Source: Linnemannia elongata
Lineage: Eukaryota > Mortierellomycota > Mortierellomycetes > Mortierellales > Mortierellaceae
Length of the DNA stretch: 64,000 nt
Reading direction: 5' to 3'
Assembly: GCA_036320915.1 (NCBI GenBank)
Contig: JAXBDG010000014.1
Coordinates: 744,001 to 808,000 of the forward strand
Both the position numbers and the translations under genes were made by a program. The notes beneath the pieces were generated by a model that was not told the DNA's origin, ran no database searches, and worked only from the letters and a program-made list of their open reading frames with translations. Below are positions 20,984-31,309 of this stretch, piece by piece. The stretch's first letter is position 1; each line of letters opens with the position of its first letter.

Positions 20984-22446
20984 GCGAAATGTAAATAACG
21001 AGGCCCTTCAGCAAGTCGCAAGTTTCAAGTCTCAAGTCTCAAGCCTCTAGTGTCTAGCCTCTAGTGTCTAGCCTCTAGTTACTAGACTCATATTTCTAGT
21101 CTCTAGTCTCTAGTTCTGGTCTCACGAGTCTCAAGGCGCAAGCAGCAGTTACGACCCTTTTTGGACCTTGACGTCGTGCTATTGACTTGAAACGAAGGAT
21201 CCTCTCAAGACGTATGCTCTCCCTGTTCTTTTTTCTCCACCTTCGCATCCACACTCTGTACATCCTCAATCGCATCTTAACCTGGCGGACCCAATCCAGC
21301 CAGTAGTCAACACCCACAGCACTACTATTATCAACACGCTCTTTTTCATTATTCATTCACCCATCAAAATAAAAACAAAATAAATACTTTTTGACTATTC
21401 AGTTCAACAGAAAAGTTACGACGATCCAGGTGTTGAAAGAACTAAAAAGCCGGCAACTGAAAAAGACTCAGTAAAACGATAACGCGAAGGTCAACACGAG
21501 TTTCATGACGAAAACAGCGTCGCCTTCATGTTGTGCTTTTGTGTGTGCACAGGGGGGGGGGGGGGATTGTACAGCATTTATGGATGCTTGCTGTGCTCGC
21601 AGCTTTACACATACGGCACTTATGGCTCAATACCCCATGATTGACACACTTGGCAGTGAATTTTCTAATCGGCAGATGTGAGGCATTCAAAAAATAGCAT
21701 TTGTCGGGGAATAGACTTCCACAGTGAAATAAAGCAGCAACTGGGGTGCTTAAGATTGCGAACATGGTTGGAGCGGAGCTGACTATGAAGAGTGCAGAGA
21801 GGCTTCCTCTTGGTCTGGGTGATGAACAACTGTGGGAGTTGACATATGGTTGAATGCCGGGCTGTGATTTCTGTATGTGTGTGTATGGGCGAGGGAGAAA
21901 AGGAGGGGTGTTTTTTTAAGTGGGGAGCGAAAAGGTAGGTTCGCGTTTTTTTCTTTGAGGAGGCCAGGGGACGAGGTGTGGTATTTTAGTTCTTACGCAA
22001 CAAGTAGTACGTCCATCCGAGTAGTCGTAATCCATTCATGCATGTTTTTTTTCGTTATGCACACTCAGCGATTTGAAAAACAATAGAGATAGAAAGGGAG
22101 ACGATACAATGGTGAGGGGGGGAATGCTAATGATATCCCTTATTCTAAAGAGTGTGAAGAGAGGGAAAGTGTATGAAGAGGGAGAAAGAGTGTAAATGGG
22201 GACAGGCAACGTTTCTACGAGATCTAGCCTAGACACTCCCCTTGAAAAGGGGGCTGATCTGAGCACTACCCCTATACATACATTAGCGCGAATTAACTTA
22301 AAGGTAGGGAGGAATACCACATGTCAGAAAAATACATTTCGCGCCAGGAAGATATAGGAATATGAACGCGTTCCAGCCAATGAAGTCTGCTATTGATCAA
22401 GCACCTAAAAAAATGCTATATGTTCATCACTAGGAAACGAAGGCAG
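20984..22446. other. Convergent intergenic region with degenerate CTAGT repeats
   Basis: This lies between the 3' ends of the Mei2-like gene and the next F-box gene. It opens with degenerate tandem repeats (about 21016-21122), has 'caaaataaa' near 21365-21382 as possible poly(A) signals, and a G run at about 21552-21565. A minus-strand frame at 21526-21765 has several Cys and His but no recognisable domain. No gene is supportable. Confidence 0.5.
21016..21122. repeat. Degenerate tandem (T)CTAG(T) / CTCAAGT repeat
   Basis: About fifteen copies of short units such as 'gtctcaa', 'cctctagt', 'gtctagc' and 'tctctagt' are arrayed head to tail just after the Mei2-like stop. CTAG within each unit is palindromic. 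Confidence 0.85.
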
Positions 22447-24537
22447 CTACTTACGATAGGAATGATTCAAGATCTTGAACCCCCTCTTCTCCATCAACCC
22501 ATCCAACTTGGCCCGCTCCTCCCGTCGATGATGCAATTCCCCCTCAACAACCCTCAACCTTGGCCAATTCTCCAGCATCCATTCCACATCCCTCTCCCCC
22601 ATCCTCTGAAAGATCCCCTCCAAATTCAACTCTTCCAGCTTTTTCAGTCCGCTTAGTTTCGCCAGTCCAGCATCGAGTGTGAAATCCAATCCGTGGTGAG
22701 AGTATCCGTTTTCATACATCCAGAGGATACAGTGACCGAGTGAGAGGTGTTGGAGTTGGGAGAGACGGCCGAGTTGGTGGAAGAGTCGGTGTTGAAGGGA
22801 CCTGTTTAGCCAGACGTTTTGCGGATCCCCAGTCATGATCACGTGGAGTGTTTTAAGACCCAGGCATACCCACGGGGCATCCTTTGTCATATTCTCCTGC
22901 TGCTGCTGCTGCTCCCTGTCATCCTCTCCTAGTTGTTCCTGGTGGAATCCAAGTTGACGTTCTCCCCCTGCTCCAGAATTCTGAGTCGCTTCCACTACCA
23001 TCGACGTAGCGGCTGCAGACGAAGAAGAAGCCGACGACGACGACAGTGACGCCTCCGGAAAAAAATGCATCATTCCTTGGCGACTACAATCCAGTCTTCC
23101 ATAGGCAACCAGCCTCTCCAACCTCGGACACCCTCTCAAAAACTCTAACACCGCCCCACACCGAATCGTTGACCGCACTTGCCCAAACTCCAGATCCTGC
23201 AACGTTCCGAAATGCCGTCTCATTGCATCCATCACTTCTTTGTCGTTGAACATCGACTGGACCGTGTCGAATCTGAGGAAGAATCGGATCAATCGAGGGA
23301 TCGCAAGAAGGATCTGGGCCAGGTCTGTGGGCTCGAGGTTTCGATCGGATAAAACGAGGGATGTGATGTGGGGGCAGTGCACTCGGAGAACCGTACAGAA
23401 ATCTGGCAGGAGGAGTTGGTGGGATCCCATGATTGACCAGGACAGCGACTGGAGGTTTGGGAAGCATTGGATGAATTGTAGTTGCGTCTTTAGGTCAATT
23501 CCAGTGTTGGTTGCAAGAGTGAGCGATTGGAGGGTCGGGTACTTGCGTCCGTGCAAGATATTTGGCGGGAAGAAGAGACCCTCGAAGGTACAGTGCTGCA
23601 GGACCAAGGACTCAAGACCCGTCAGGGCTCTCAGGAAGGAGGTGACGAGTTGTGGGTTAGGGAATCTTGTAAACACACACTCGAGACTCTTGAGCGCCCC
23701 TCCTTTTCCTCCTTCGCCTCCTCCACCGCTCCCACTCTTTCCGTCTCCAGAACGAGCATTCGTCGCGTGCTCGATCGATTCCCAGAACGCCGCCGTAGGC
23801 TCAAACCGCTCCATCATGATGTAGACCTTCTGCAAAGAAGGGTTCTGCTTTATCAGGGCAATCAAAAGCTCGACCCACCGGTCTTCCGAGTAATAGTCTT
23901 CGTCTTCGTCATCACCGTCGTAATCTTGGCCTGTCACATCGTCCTTCATCGCCATTGTCGTTCCAGAGGAAGAAGATCCTGAAGTTTCACCAATAACATT
24001 CAACACACTCGACGATGATGGTCCATCAGCACTCGCGATCGAAGTCTCCGGCAGCGAGTGTCTTCGCGCCTCTCCATTCGGCCCCAACCCTAGCATCACC
24101 TTCTTCACCTTCTTTATCCTTGTTCTTGTCGCTGCCGCAACCGTAGAAGTTGCCATACTACCACTCATCAAGTCCCACTCCGACACCCTCTCATCCTCCA
24201 AATGCAACCTCCTCAGATTCCGACACCTCTTCATTGTCCCATACCTCACCGGATCAATCTTGCCCACACGAATCTGATGGACAAAGTGTACATTCCTGTC
24301 GATGGCTGTACGAGAGAGTTGGCCCAGAGGGAGAAGGCGAGAACAGGATAAGGATCGCCAAAGTTGTGGGTTAAAGGCTTCGTGCCAGGTTTTGGAGACT
24401 CGACTGCATTTTGAGAGGGTTCGAGTGTCGGCTTGGAGGGTTGCTGCTAGGAGGTAAAGGATCTCGGGGAGTTCGAGTGGATGCAGTGGTTGTAGTTGTT
24501 GTTGTAGTAGTTGGTGTTGTAGTGACTCTGTTGACAT
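22447..24537 (-). CDS. F-box/LRR-like protein, 696 aa
   Basis: The start 'MSTESLQHQLLQQQLQPLHP' leads into an F-box ('LELPEILYLLAATL', 'LSKCSRVSKTWHEAFNPQLW', 'RSLSC'; about residues 20-68). Leucine-rich segments follow ('NLRRLHLEDERV', 'ALKSLECVFTRF', 'GLESLVLQHCTFEGL', 'LQSLTLATNTG', 'HITSLVLSDRNLE'). Low-complexity inserts (Ser/Gly, acidic 'DGDDEDEDYYSED', polyQ) interrupt them. Near the C-terminus 'LKKLEELNLEGIFQRMG' with 'VEWMLENWPRLRVVEGE' is the family signature. The last codons 'SYRK-stop' overlap a perfect donor (GTAAGT), so the true C-terminus could be on a further exon. Predicted SCF adaptor. It is the only family member here on the minus strand besides the one at the left edge. 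Confidence 0.85.
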   Translation of the reverse strand: MSTESLQHQLLQQQLQPLHPLELPEILYLLAATLQADTRTLSKCSRVSKTWHEAFNPQLWRSLSCSRLLPLGQLSRTAIDRNVHFVHQIRVGKIDPVRYGTMKRCRNLRRLHLEDERVSEWDLMSGSMATSTVAAATRTRIKKVKKVMLGLGPNGEARRHSLPETSIASADGPSSSSVLNVIGETSGSSSSGTTMAMKDDVTGQDYDGDDEDEDYYSEDRWVELLIALIKQNPSLQKVYIMMERFEPTAAFWESIEHATNARSGDGKSGSGGGGEGGKGGALKSLECVFTRFPNPQLVTSFLRALTGLESLVLQHCTFEGLFFPPNILHGRKYPTLQSLTLATNTGIDLKTQLQFIQCFPNLQSLSWSIMGSHQLLLPDFCTVLRVHCPHITSLVLSDRNLEPTDLAQILLAIPRLIRFFLRFDTVQSMFNDKEVMDAMRRHFGTLQDLEFGQVRSTIRCGAVLEFLRGCPRLERLVAYGRLDCSRQGMMHFFPEASLSSSSASSSSAAATSMVVEATQNSGAGGERQLGFHQEQLGEDDREQQQQQENMTKDAPWVCLGLKTLHVIMTGDPQNVWLNRSLQHRLFHQLGRLSQLQHLSLGHCILWMYENGYSHHGLDFTLDAGLAKLSGLKKLEELNLEGIFQRMGERDVEWMLENWPRLRVVEGELHHRREERAKLDGLMEKRGFKILNHSYRK

Positions 24538-24863
24538 GCTGTGGAAATGGTATGTAAGGGTATTTTGTATGTTTATGTGTATGAAGTGAGAGTGAGAGAA
24601 GTGTAAAGGGAGAAAGAGAAAAGTCGTCGTTCATGCAAAAAAAAAAAAAAAAAAAACTAAAAAATTGCAAAGGGTGAAACAGACACGCCACCAACTTTCA
24701 AACCACACATCACAAAAGAACAAACCATCTTCCTGAGACAAACGACAAAGGCATAATATCTGTTGCCTCTAAAGCCTACTCGACCGCTGCAATAAGCACG
24801 AAAGTACTCACTAAAAACAAACAACAAATCCTCACATTTCTCATCGATGCCAAACATCCATAT

Positions 24864-25106
24864 TCAACCCCTAGTAAAAATCCTCCCCTGAAGAAGACTG
24901 TTGGCCCTGCCTTTCGAGGCTGCATTGAGTTTGCTGAGGTATCCTGTTGTGCATGCAAGGAGTACGCCGGGGTATTGGAGATAGGCCTGGTTGGGAGGCG
25001 ATTGGAAGAAGCTGTGTTTTATGGCGTTGAGGACGTGGAGTTGGCTTGTGACGAGATCCTCGACGCCCCTAGGATTGGATCGATCCTGTCCCAAGAAGGG
25101 CGCGAC
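24864..25106 (-). CDS. Unassigned coding-like segment, 80 codons
   Basis: The frame from 25106 to the TGA at 24864 has the C-ending codon preference of real exons in this window and reads as a plausible globular protein C-terminus ('FLGQDRSNPRGVEDLVTSQL', 'HVLNAIKHSFFQSPP', 'YLQYPGVLLACTTGYLSKL'). The frame stays open to a TTG near 25235 but no ATG is seen, and the sequence upstream is less coding-like. A weak splice acceptor (aaaaaag) precedes GTC at 25106. It could be the last exon of a small gene or a decayed gene fragment. I do not recognise the family. Confidence 0.3.
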   Translation of the reverse strand, partial: VAPFLGQDRSNPRGVEDLVTSQLHVLNAIKHSFFQSPPNQAYLQYPGVLLACTTGYLSKLNAASKGRANSLLQGRIFTRG

Positions 25107-26279
25107 CTTTTTTATTTCAAAATGTGAGTACTCATTTCGGTGAAGTAGTTTACGCGCCCATTGACCTTTGCCATCACCAATATTATTCCTGTGAAATTTG
25201 TTAGAGGTAGACAAAAACCGTGCGCGAGACTTCAAAGATCTCTGGTCGACATGGGTTAGAGTAAGTCTAAAAGCCCGATTTTAAAAGTTGCTACTTATGG
25301 TTGTGTTGCCTAACCGATGCAAGTGAAAAAAATAATAATAATAAAACAAACACATGTGATGTTCTTGCGATTAGGCTTTCTGACTTTCTGAGAGGAAAGG
25401 AATTCGACGCTGTATTCTGGCGAGGAGACCATAGTAAGAGTCCATGTCGGTTAGAAGATCGATTATTCAACGTCCAAGGGCACTAAACAAAGAGAGAATG
25501 TCTGCCTTCTATGGTATCACAACATTCAATGGCCTGCAAAGTCCAACGGGGGGACTTCTCAGCTCGTTTTCGACATCCACAGGTTGGAGTCCAATCGGCC
25601 TCTATGAAAAGATAGGAATCACAGGGGTACCTTGTCGTGATCAGATGACCCCCAGATGAATGTATGTGGCTTGGATATTCGTGATCATGGACCAGCAATA
25701 GCAGATCCCCTCGGGGAAGCCAGACCGGGCCACTTAGGAGACTGGTATACACGAAGTGAAGAGTAGAGAGACCGACGACCAGGGGGATCGATTGGCCCCC
25801 TAATTTTGTCTCCCAGCAATGATTGGCTAATCCTCTCAACAAAATGAAAAATGAATGAAGTGAAAAACAAAAGAGGGAGTTGATAAAAATAGACGACTTT
25901 TCAAGCCGCTAATCCTTCATGGGACTGGGCTGGGCTGGACTGGGCAGGAGAAGGACTCTTGACTGGAGAGAGTATTGTGGAAGCACAGAGGGAAGATCAT
26001 GGTTCTAGACCGGGGAACAAATAGGCTGTGGGGAGGATCGAAGGAGGAGGACAGTCAGGCTCTCTCTCAGTCTCTCCCCCCTTGAATTTCACGTACAACG
26101 CAAATATTCGTTTGTCCGCCCTGCCACCCAAAGAAACAAAGAAGAAAAGGCTGCAGTTGAGATCTGTATATATGTACATATGCAGTAACATCTCTAAGCT
26201 GGCTGCATGGCCCCTCTTTGTGAACCATCTGTCTCAGTTCTCAGGGACAGTTAGTTGAACTGGTCACCCGTGCCCTGAT

Positions 26280-26700
26280 TCTTCTCTTCTTCGCTTATCT
26301 TCTTCTTTGACTTCTTTCTTTCCTTCTTTCTCTCTCTCTCTCTTCTTCTTCCTTTCCTTTTATTTCGTCTTGTCCTTCAACTCCATCAACCTCTCTTTTC
26401 TTTCTTTCCTTCTTCTTCAACTCATTCTACATTCCTCCTGCCTTCTTCCCCTCACCTGCTAAAAGTCCACAGAAATCCTTTATCTTTCTCTCTCCGAGTA
26501 CCCACCAGTCACTTTTTTTTTTATTTTCCAGCTCCGTCCCACCACTCTCTGCTCTCACCAACTCTCGATTCCCACTCTATTTCTCACACTCCCTCACTCC
26601 ATACTCTCCTTTTAAACTCTCATCATCTCTCTTCCTTTTTTTTTCATCTCTCTTTCCCCTCCATCTTCAACAAACTATACCCCTTTCCCCCCTACTCACA
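26280..26700 (+). promoter_or_regulatory. CT-rich promoter/leader of UAP1
   Basis: Some 420 nt with a long C/T bias on the coding strand, ending a few bases before the ATG. Pyrimidine-rich tracts just upstream of the start are typical of highly expressed fungal genes and often surround the transcription start. The exact start site cannot be read from sequence. Confidence 0.5.
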
Positions 26701-26705
26701 TCGGA

Positions 26706-29221
26706 ATGATCGCCGCTACTACCCCTCTCTCCATCAAGACTCCCAAGCCTGTCTCCTCCGAGACTTCGCCCTCGACCCCCCTCAGCTACCACCTCATCAA
26801 GGAACGCTACCAGGCTGCTGGTCAGGGTCATCTCCTCACCTACTACGATGACCTCTCCGAAGCTGACCAGGCGACCCTTCTCCACCAGCTCCACCACCTC
26901 AACGTTGAGAGAGTGAACCGTATCCACCAGAAGGCCACCACCTGCCCCTCGCCCATGCTGACCAATCAGTCTGTACTCCTCGCTCCCTTGCCCGAGGAGT
27001 GCTTCGATTCGATCCTCGAGGCCTCGCCCGACAAGGTCAACGAGTGGCAGACCATCGGCTTGAAGCAAATTGCCCAGAACAAGGTCGGTGTCATCCTGCT
27101 CGCTGGAGGACAGGGCACCCGTCTTGGATCCACCGCCCCCAAGGGTTGCTATGATATCCAATTGCCCTCCACAAAGTCCCTCTTCCAGATCCAGGCCGAG
27201 CGTATCTTCAAGCTCCAGGCTTTGGCCCGCGAGCAGGAGGGTGTCACCGAGGAGGTTATCATTCCTTGGTATGTCATGACCTCAGGCCCCACCCGCCCCG
27301 CCACCGTCAAGTTCTTTGAGGAGCACAACTACTTTGGATTGAGCCAGGACAACGTCGTCTTCTTCGAGCAAGGTAAAAGCACAGTTGTTGCTTGTTCTTG
27401 TTTTTTATGCACAGCATCAGGACCCTATTTTTTTTTTCAGCTGCAACAATCATTTTTTTCCCTTTGTGCCTATTTTTGCACCACCATTCGGAAACTCAAA
27501 CGATCGAGGGCGCTGGATGTTGATCATGGACACACAAACATAGTCGGCAGGCTGTACAAAGGGAACAAAAGAGAGTGGCGATGTTTAGGGGTGGCAAGTG
27601 CTCGTCATCTTGCATTGCACTCAACCCTTTTCGACCGTGTACAAGGACGATCGGTGAACATGAGGCGTTGCATAGGACCATTGTTACTCTCCTCCTTGTT
27701 TTTGTTCTCCTTTGTCAGAGGTTATCATTGCATACTCGTTTCTACTTTAATCTCTTGGAACGCGTGTTATCATTTAATGCTATGTCCGAGGGCAAATGGC
27801 TTGTTGCTTCCATCTCCGTCTTTATATCCCTGGAGCATACTTTGTTGATTCCTTTCTATCAGGAACGAAACGGGGTTGGAAAACCACAAAAAAGGAACGT
27901 CATTAATACTTCGTGTCTAAGACATTGATACCACTACCATCAATCATCATCATCTTCACCACAAGCCTCATTCATCATCATCGTCATATCTTTTACCGCC
28001 ACTACGATCACCGCCCTTATCACACCAGCCTGGGTAACATGCTAAAACCACGACAACCTGAAAATAGCCCGACAATTAACCACGACACAGACAGCCTGCA
28101 ATGAGCATAAGCAAGCAATACGAGATGTGGGAACCTTCAATGCCTTTATTTTTTTTCCGCTCTGGGCTCATCCTCCTCCCTCTGTGCGACAATCGATGAG
28201 ATTTCTAGTCCGGAAATTGAATTGGGAAAAAAATAGCACAAGACGCCAGAAACTTAAACTAACGCACTCCCCTCCTCTGTTTCTCTCAATTCTCGCTTAT
28301 TTTCTGGGTCCATTCGTCAATTTAGGAACTCTCCCTTGCCTCACCTTCGATGGCCGCATCATGATGGAGTCCAAGTCCCAGATTGCTGTCGCTCCCGATG
28401 GCAACGGAGGCGTTTATGCTGCCCTTCGCGGCACTGGAGTTCTCGCCAACATGGCCGAGCGCAAGATCGAGTACCTCCACGCCTACTGTGTCGACAACTG
28501 CCTCGTCCGCGTTGCCGACCCTGTCTTTATCGGATACTGTGTCTCCAAGAACGCTGACTGTGGTGCCAAGGTCGTCCGCAAGAAGTCCCCCGAGGAGCCC
28601 GTCGGTGTTGTCTGCCTCCGCAACGCCGCCTTCAACGTCGTCGAATACTCTGAGATTGATGATGAGGTCGCCAACAGGATTAACCCCAGGAACGGCCAGT
28701 TGGCCTTTGGCGCCGGAAACATCGCCAACCACTTTTACACTGTCGATTTCTTGAACAAGGTCGAGTCGTTCGAGGGAGACCTCGAGTACCACATTGCCCG
28801 CAAGAAGATCAAGTCCTTGGACATTAGCACTGGCGAGGTTGTCGCACCCAAGCAGGTCAACGGCATGAAGCTCGAGATGTTTGTCTTTGATGTCTTCCCC
28901 TTCACCCAGCGCATGGCTGTCTTTGAGGTTGACCGTCGGGAAGAGTTCTCGCCTCTCAAGAACGCCCCCGGCTCCGGAGAGGATTGCCCCGAGACCTCCA
29001 GAAGGGACATTTTGCAGCAGCACGTCCGGTTCATCCAAAACGCTGGCGGCAAGGTTGTTGTTGGCGAGGATGATAAGCAGCTCGAGGGCGCCCCTTCTCT
29101 GGAGATCTCCCCCTTGGTTACCTACTCTGGCGAGGGCTTGAGCCAGCTTGTCAGCGGCAAGTCTATCAAGACTCCCCTCTTGATCAGCTCCCTGGAGGAC
29201 CTTGAGAAGGCCCTCTTCTAA
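26706..29221 (+). CDS. UAP1: UDP-N-acetylglucosamine pyrophosphorylase, 520 aa
   Basis: Two exons (26706-27372 and 28326-29221, phase 1) flank a 953-nt GT-AG intron. The enzyme (yeast Qri1/Uap1) makes UDP-GlcNAc from GlcNAc-1-phosphate and UTP in the cytosol, the precursor of chitin, N-glycans and GPI anchors. The nucleotide-binding loop 'GVILLAGGQGTRLGSTAPKG' is at residues 128-147. Other family motifs are 'QIQAERIFKLQ', 'PWYVMTSGPT', 'PCLTFDGRIMMESKSQIAVA', 'PDGNGGVYAAL', 'YCVDNCLVRVADP', 'NPRNGQLAFGAGNIANHFYT' and 'EVDRREEFSPLKNAPG'. Length matches eukaryotic UAPs (about 480-520 aa). The join FFEQG|TLPCLTFDG falls in a conserved block and fixes the intron. Leader is CT-rich. It is convergent with eS21. 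Confidence 0.95.
27373..28325 (+). other. Long 953-nt intron of UAP1
   Basis: The donor is G|GTAAAAGC and the acceptor tttctgggtccattcgtcaatttag. Most introns in the window are 60-200 nt, so this is unusually long. It contains T runs and several short open frames but no recognisable coding exon. It might hold a regulatory element or a non-coding RNA; nothing specific is visible. Confidence 0.7.
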
Positions 29222-29638
29222 ACACGTATTGTTTTTTTTTCCTCTTACTTTTGCTATTTTATTTTGTCATTTTCTTTCATCTCCATCATTCCTCTCCAAG
29301 TGACCCCACCACCATGTACACAAACTCACACACCCGTAGATATATTTTTCTTTTCCGTCATGATACCCTAGCGCCATAAAGAAAATCTAAATAATTCAAT
29401 ATCCTTGTGCTCTTTCGTTTGGTTTTTTTCGTCATTGTGCGCATTTTTGGCCTTTTGGCATTGGCTATTTCGAAAAGGGGGAGGGGGGGCATATATCAAG
29501 TCATTAGTCCCTTCTAGCAAGGGTGATCAAGGCCCAATAGAGAGAGAGAAAAAAAGGAGTGCAAAGTCCTTCCTTCACAGCTCTTTCCCAAAGACGATAT
29601 GACTTGTCGTTATCAAAATCTCGCGTCTAGGCTTTGAA

Positions 29639-29672
<34 letters not shown>

Positions 29673-29826
29673 CCTTCAGTTGCTGTTTGCTGACATAGTA
29701 CACATTAGGAAGTCATGACAATATTTTTTGCATTTCAAGTTTGAAAATTGGTTTATTTCTTTCCAACTTGAAAAAGTATTCTATTATTTTTCAATCGAAG
29801 GAAAAAACAGGGGAGATTCCAACAAT
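29222..29826. other. Convergent 3' flanks with poly(T) run
   Basis: The region between the UAP1 stop and the eS21 stop. It is T-rich after UAP1, has a run of 32 T at 29641-29672, and is A/T-rich up to 29826. No gene seen. Confidence 0.6.
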
Positions 29827-30925
29827 TTACTTCTGGTAGTTCCAGACCATGGACAACACTAGAGAGAAAAAAAATGGGGTTTACGAAAGGAGATGAGGTG
29901 GGGTCAGTACAGTCCTATATAACATGAGGAAATGATGTCGAAAAACAAAAAAAGAAAAAAATAAGATTGGGGGATACTTACAACCATCCTTGGTGGCAAG
30001 GCGGTTGATGGAGTCATCAGCCTCGGACTGGGCACGGACGTAGCCAGAGAGGGCATAGGTGGTGAAGGAGCCGGTGTAGCGACCGTTCTCGTCAACACCG
30101 CCAATGTTGATCTGGACCGAGGCGTGGTCCTTGGCGCCAATGAGGCGGTTAGTGGCAGAGCTACGAGTGAAAAAAAAAAGAAAATGGTACGTGACCAAGG
30201 AGAAGAGTGGGTTATTATTCTGATTCTTTTGAACAATTTGACCGTGTGGTCAAATGAGGAAAGGGGGCTGGTGATTGATAGCTTCCAGTGTTCCTGCACC
30301 AGAATCTCCTTCGAAGCCAGCAAGACTGGGAGTGTGCTGAAACAGTGGCCGAGCACAACAACGGGTGCTTCAGGTTGTCGGTCGTGCTCCGTGTTAAAAT
30401 AACAAAAATAAAAAAAATAGAACTGGTTGTTGACTGGGCCCAATTGGGTTCTTCCTGTCACTTGTTTGTTGCTCCTTCTATCGTGGTGTTTGCTGAGGAG
30501 TTGTTGAATCGATCGAGAAGTGCAACTTGAAGCAAGAGCATTGGATTCGATCGATGTTGGGTTCGCCATGGGATTTCGACAATCGATCCTCCTTGTTTTT
30601 CCGATCTATTTTTCTTTGGTTGAAGATGCCGATCCCGATCTCTACCAAAGTGAACAGTAGTATCCTCCGCCCCGACAACGTCAGCAAGATCTGTTGTTGT
30701 GCTTATTGTTGTTTGTTGTTTTTGGACGATGGTTTTGGCAAAAAAAAGTTGAAAGATGGATGATGGATCTGTCATCCTTGAAGAAAAAAAAAATCCTTCC
30801 TCCTCCTCCTGCAAAAAGTGTCTGTTGTTCCCGAGAGGTGTTCGGTAGTGGTTTTGCTGTATGGTGTCGGTTATTTACCACTTGCGGGGGACGTAGGTCT
30901 CGAGGGTGATCTGGGGGGTCTCCAT
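29827..30925 (-). CDS. RPS21: 40S ribosomal protein eS21, 85 aa
   Basis: Three exons on the minus strand: 30925-30879, 30160-29982 and 29858-29827 (GT-AG; phases 2 and 1). The protein begins '[16 protein letters not shown]', continues '[20 protein letters not shown]' and '[18 protein letters not shown]', and ends '[10 protein letters not shown]'. This aligns along its full length with eS21, a small cytosolic ribosomal protein required for 18S rRNA maturation and 40S function. Length (83-87 aa in fungi) agrees. The first intron, 718 nt, follows the short first exon, a common arrangement for ribosomal protein genes, but is long for a fungus. Every exon junction restores a family-conserved motif, so the structure is secure. 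Confidence 0.95.
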
Positions 30926-31309
30926 TTTGGTTGTTTGAAAGCAAAAGAAAGAATCCACGACCAACAGCACCCGCTTTTCTTTTGTGTCTGTCTGATTTTT
31001 TTCTTTGTTTTGTTTGCTCTCTTGAATTTCACGTACAAGGTGATTTCATACGTGAGAATCGATTTGATCAGGTGATAAAAATCGATCCTTTAGCATCAGG
31101 AAATTGAAGCAGCGTGAACGACGGTTACAGGATACATGTTTTGTTTTAATGGTGAGATGATGCTTACGAAAAGAAATGAGATATGAAATGGCTCATTAGG
31201 GCCAATGAGGTGCTAAACTTACAACAACGACAACAACAAATGAAGAAAAGAACAATGGGGTAAAAAAAAACGAAAGAACAGCTAAACTATAAGGGGGTAC
31301 TCAATGGCA
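30926..31309. other. Upstream region of eS21 and 3' flank of homeobox gene
   Basis: These 384 nt contain the eS21 promoter and the 3' end of the next gene. Plus-strand T-rich stretches would be A-rich on the transcribed strand. No canonical ribosomal-protein promoter element is evident and no gene is seen. Confidence 0.5.

Larger units (their letters stand above)
24538..26705. other. Intergenic region: divergent promoters and a coding-like fragment
   Basis: Contents are a run of 20 A at 24637-24656 close to the F-box start, the unassigned minus-strand segment at 24864-25106 listed separately, and mixed sequence to about 26270. A strongly pyrimidine-rich tract (about 26280-26700) follows and forms the promoter/leader of UAP1. 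Short open frames at 25444-25842 on both strands show no domain and no codon bias. Confidence 0.5.

Noticed and set aside
20411..21050. Frames opposite and alongside exon 11 of the Mei2-like gene
   Set aside because: Alternate-frame readings of the repetitive RGG- and Asn/Gly-coding sequence; the real frame joins to the upstream exons with correct splice phase.
25444..25842. Opposed open frames of 71 and 119 codons
   Set aside because: No codon bias, no domain, no start context; both strands are open by chance in the same stretch.
28322..29038. 238-codon minus-strand frame within UAP1 exon 2
   Set aside because: Antisense shadow of a strongly codon-biased exon; the sense strand encodes conserved UAP1 motifs.
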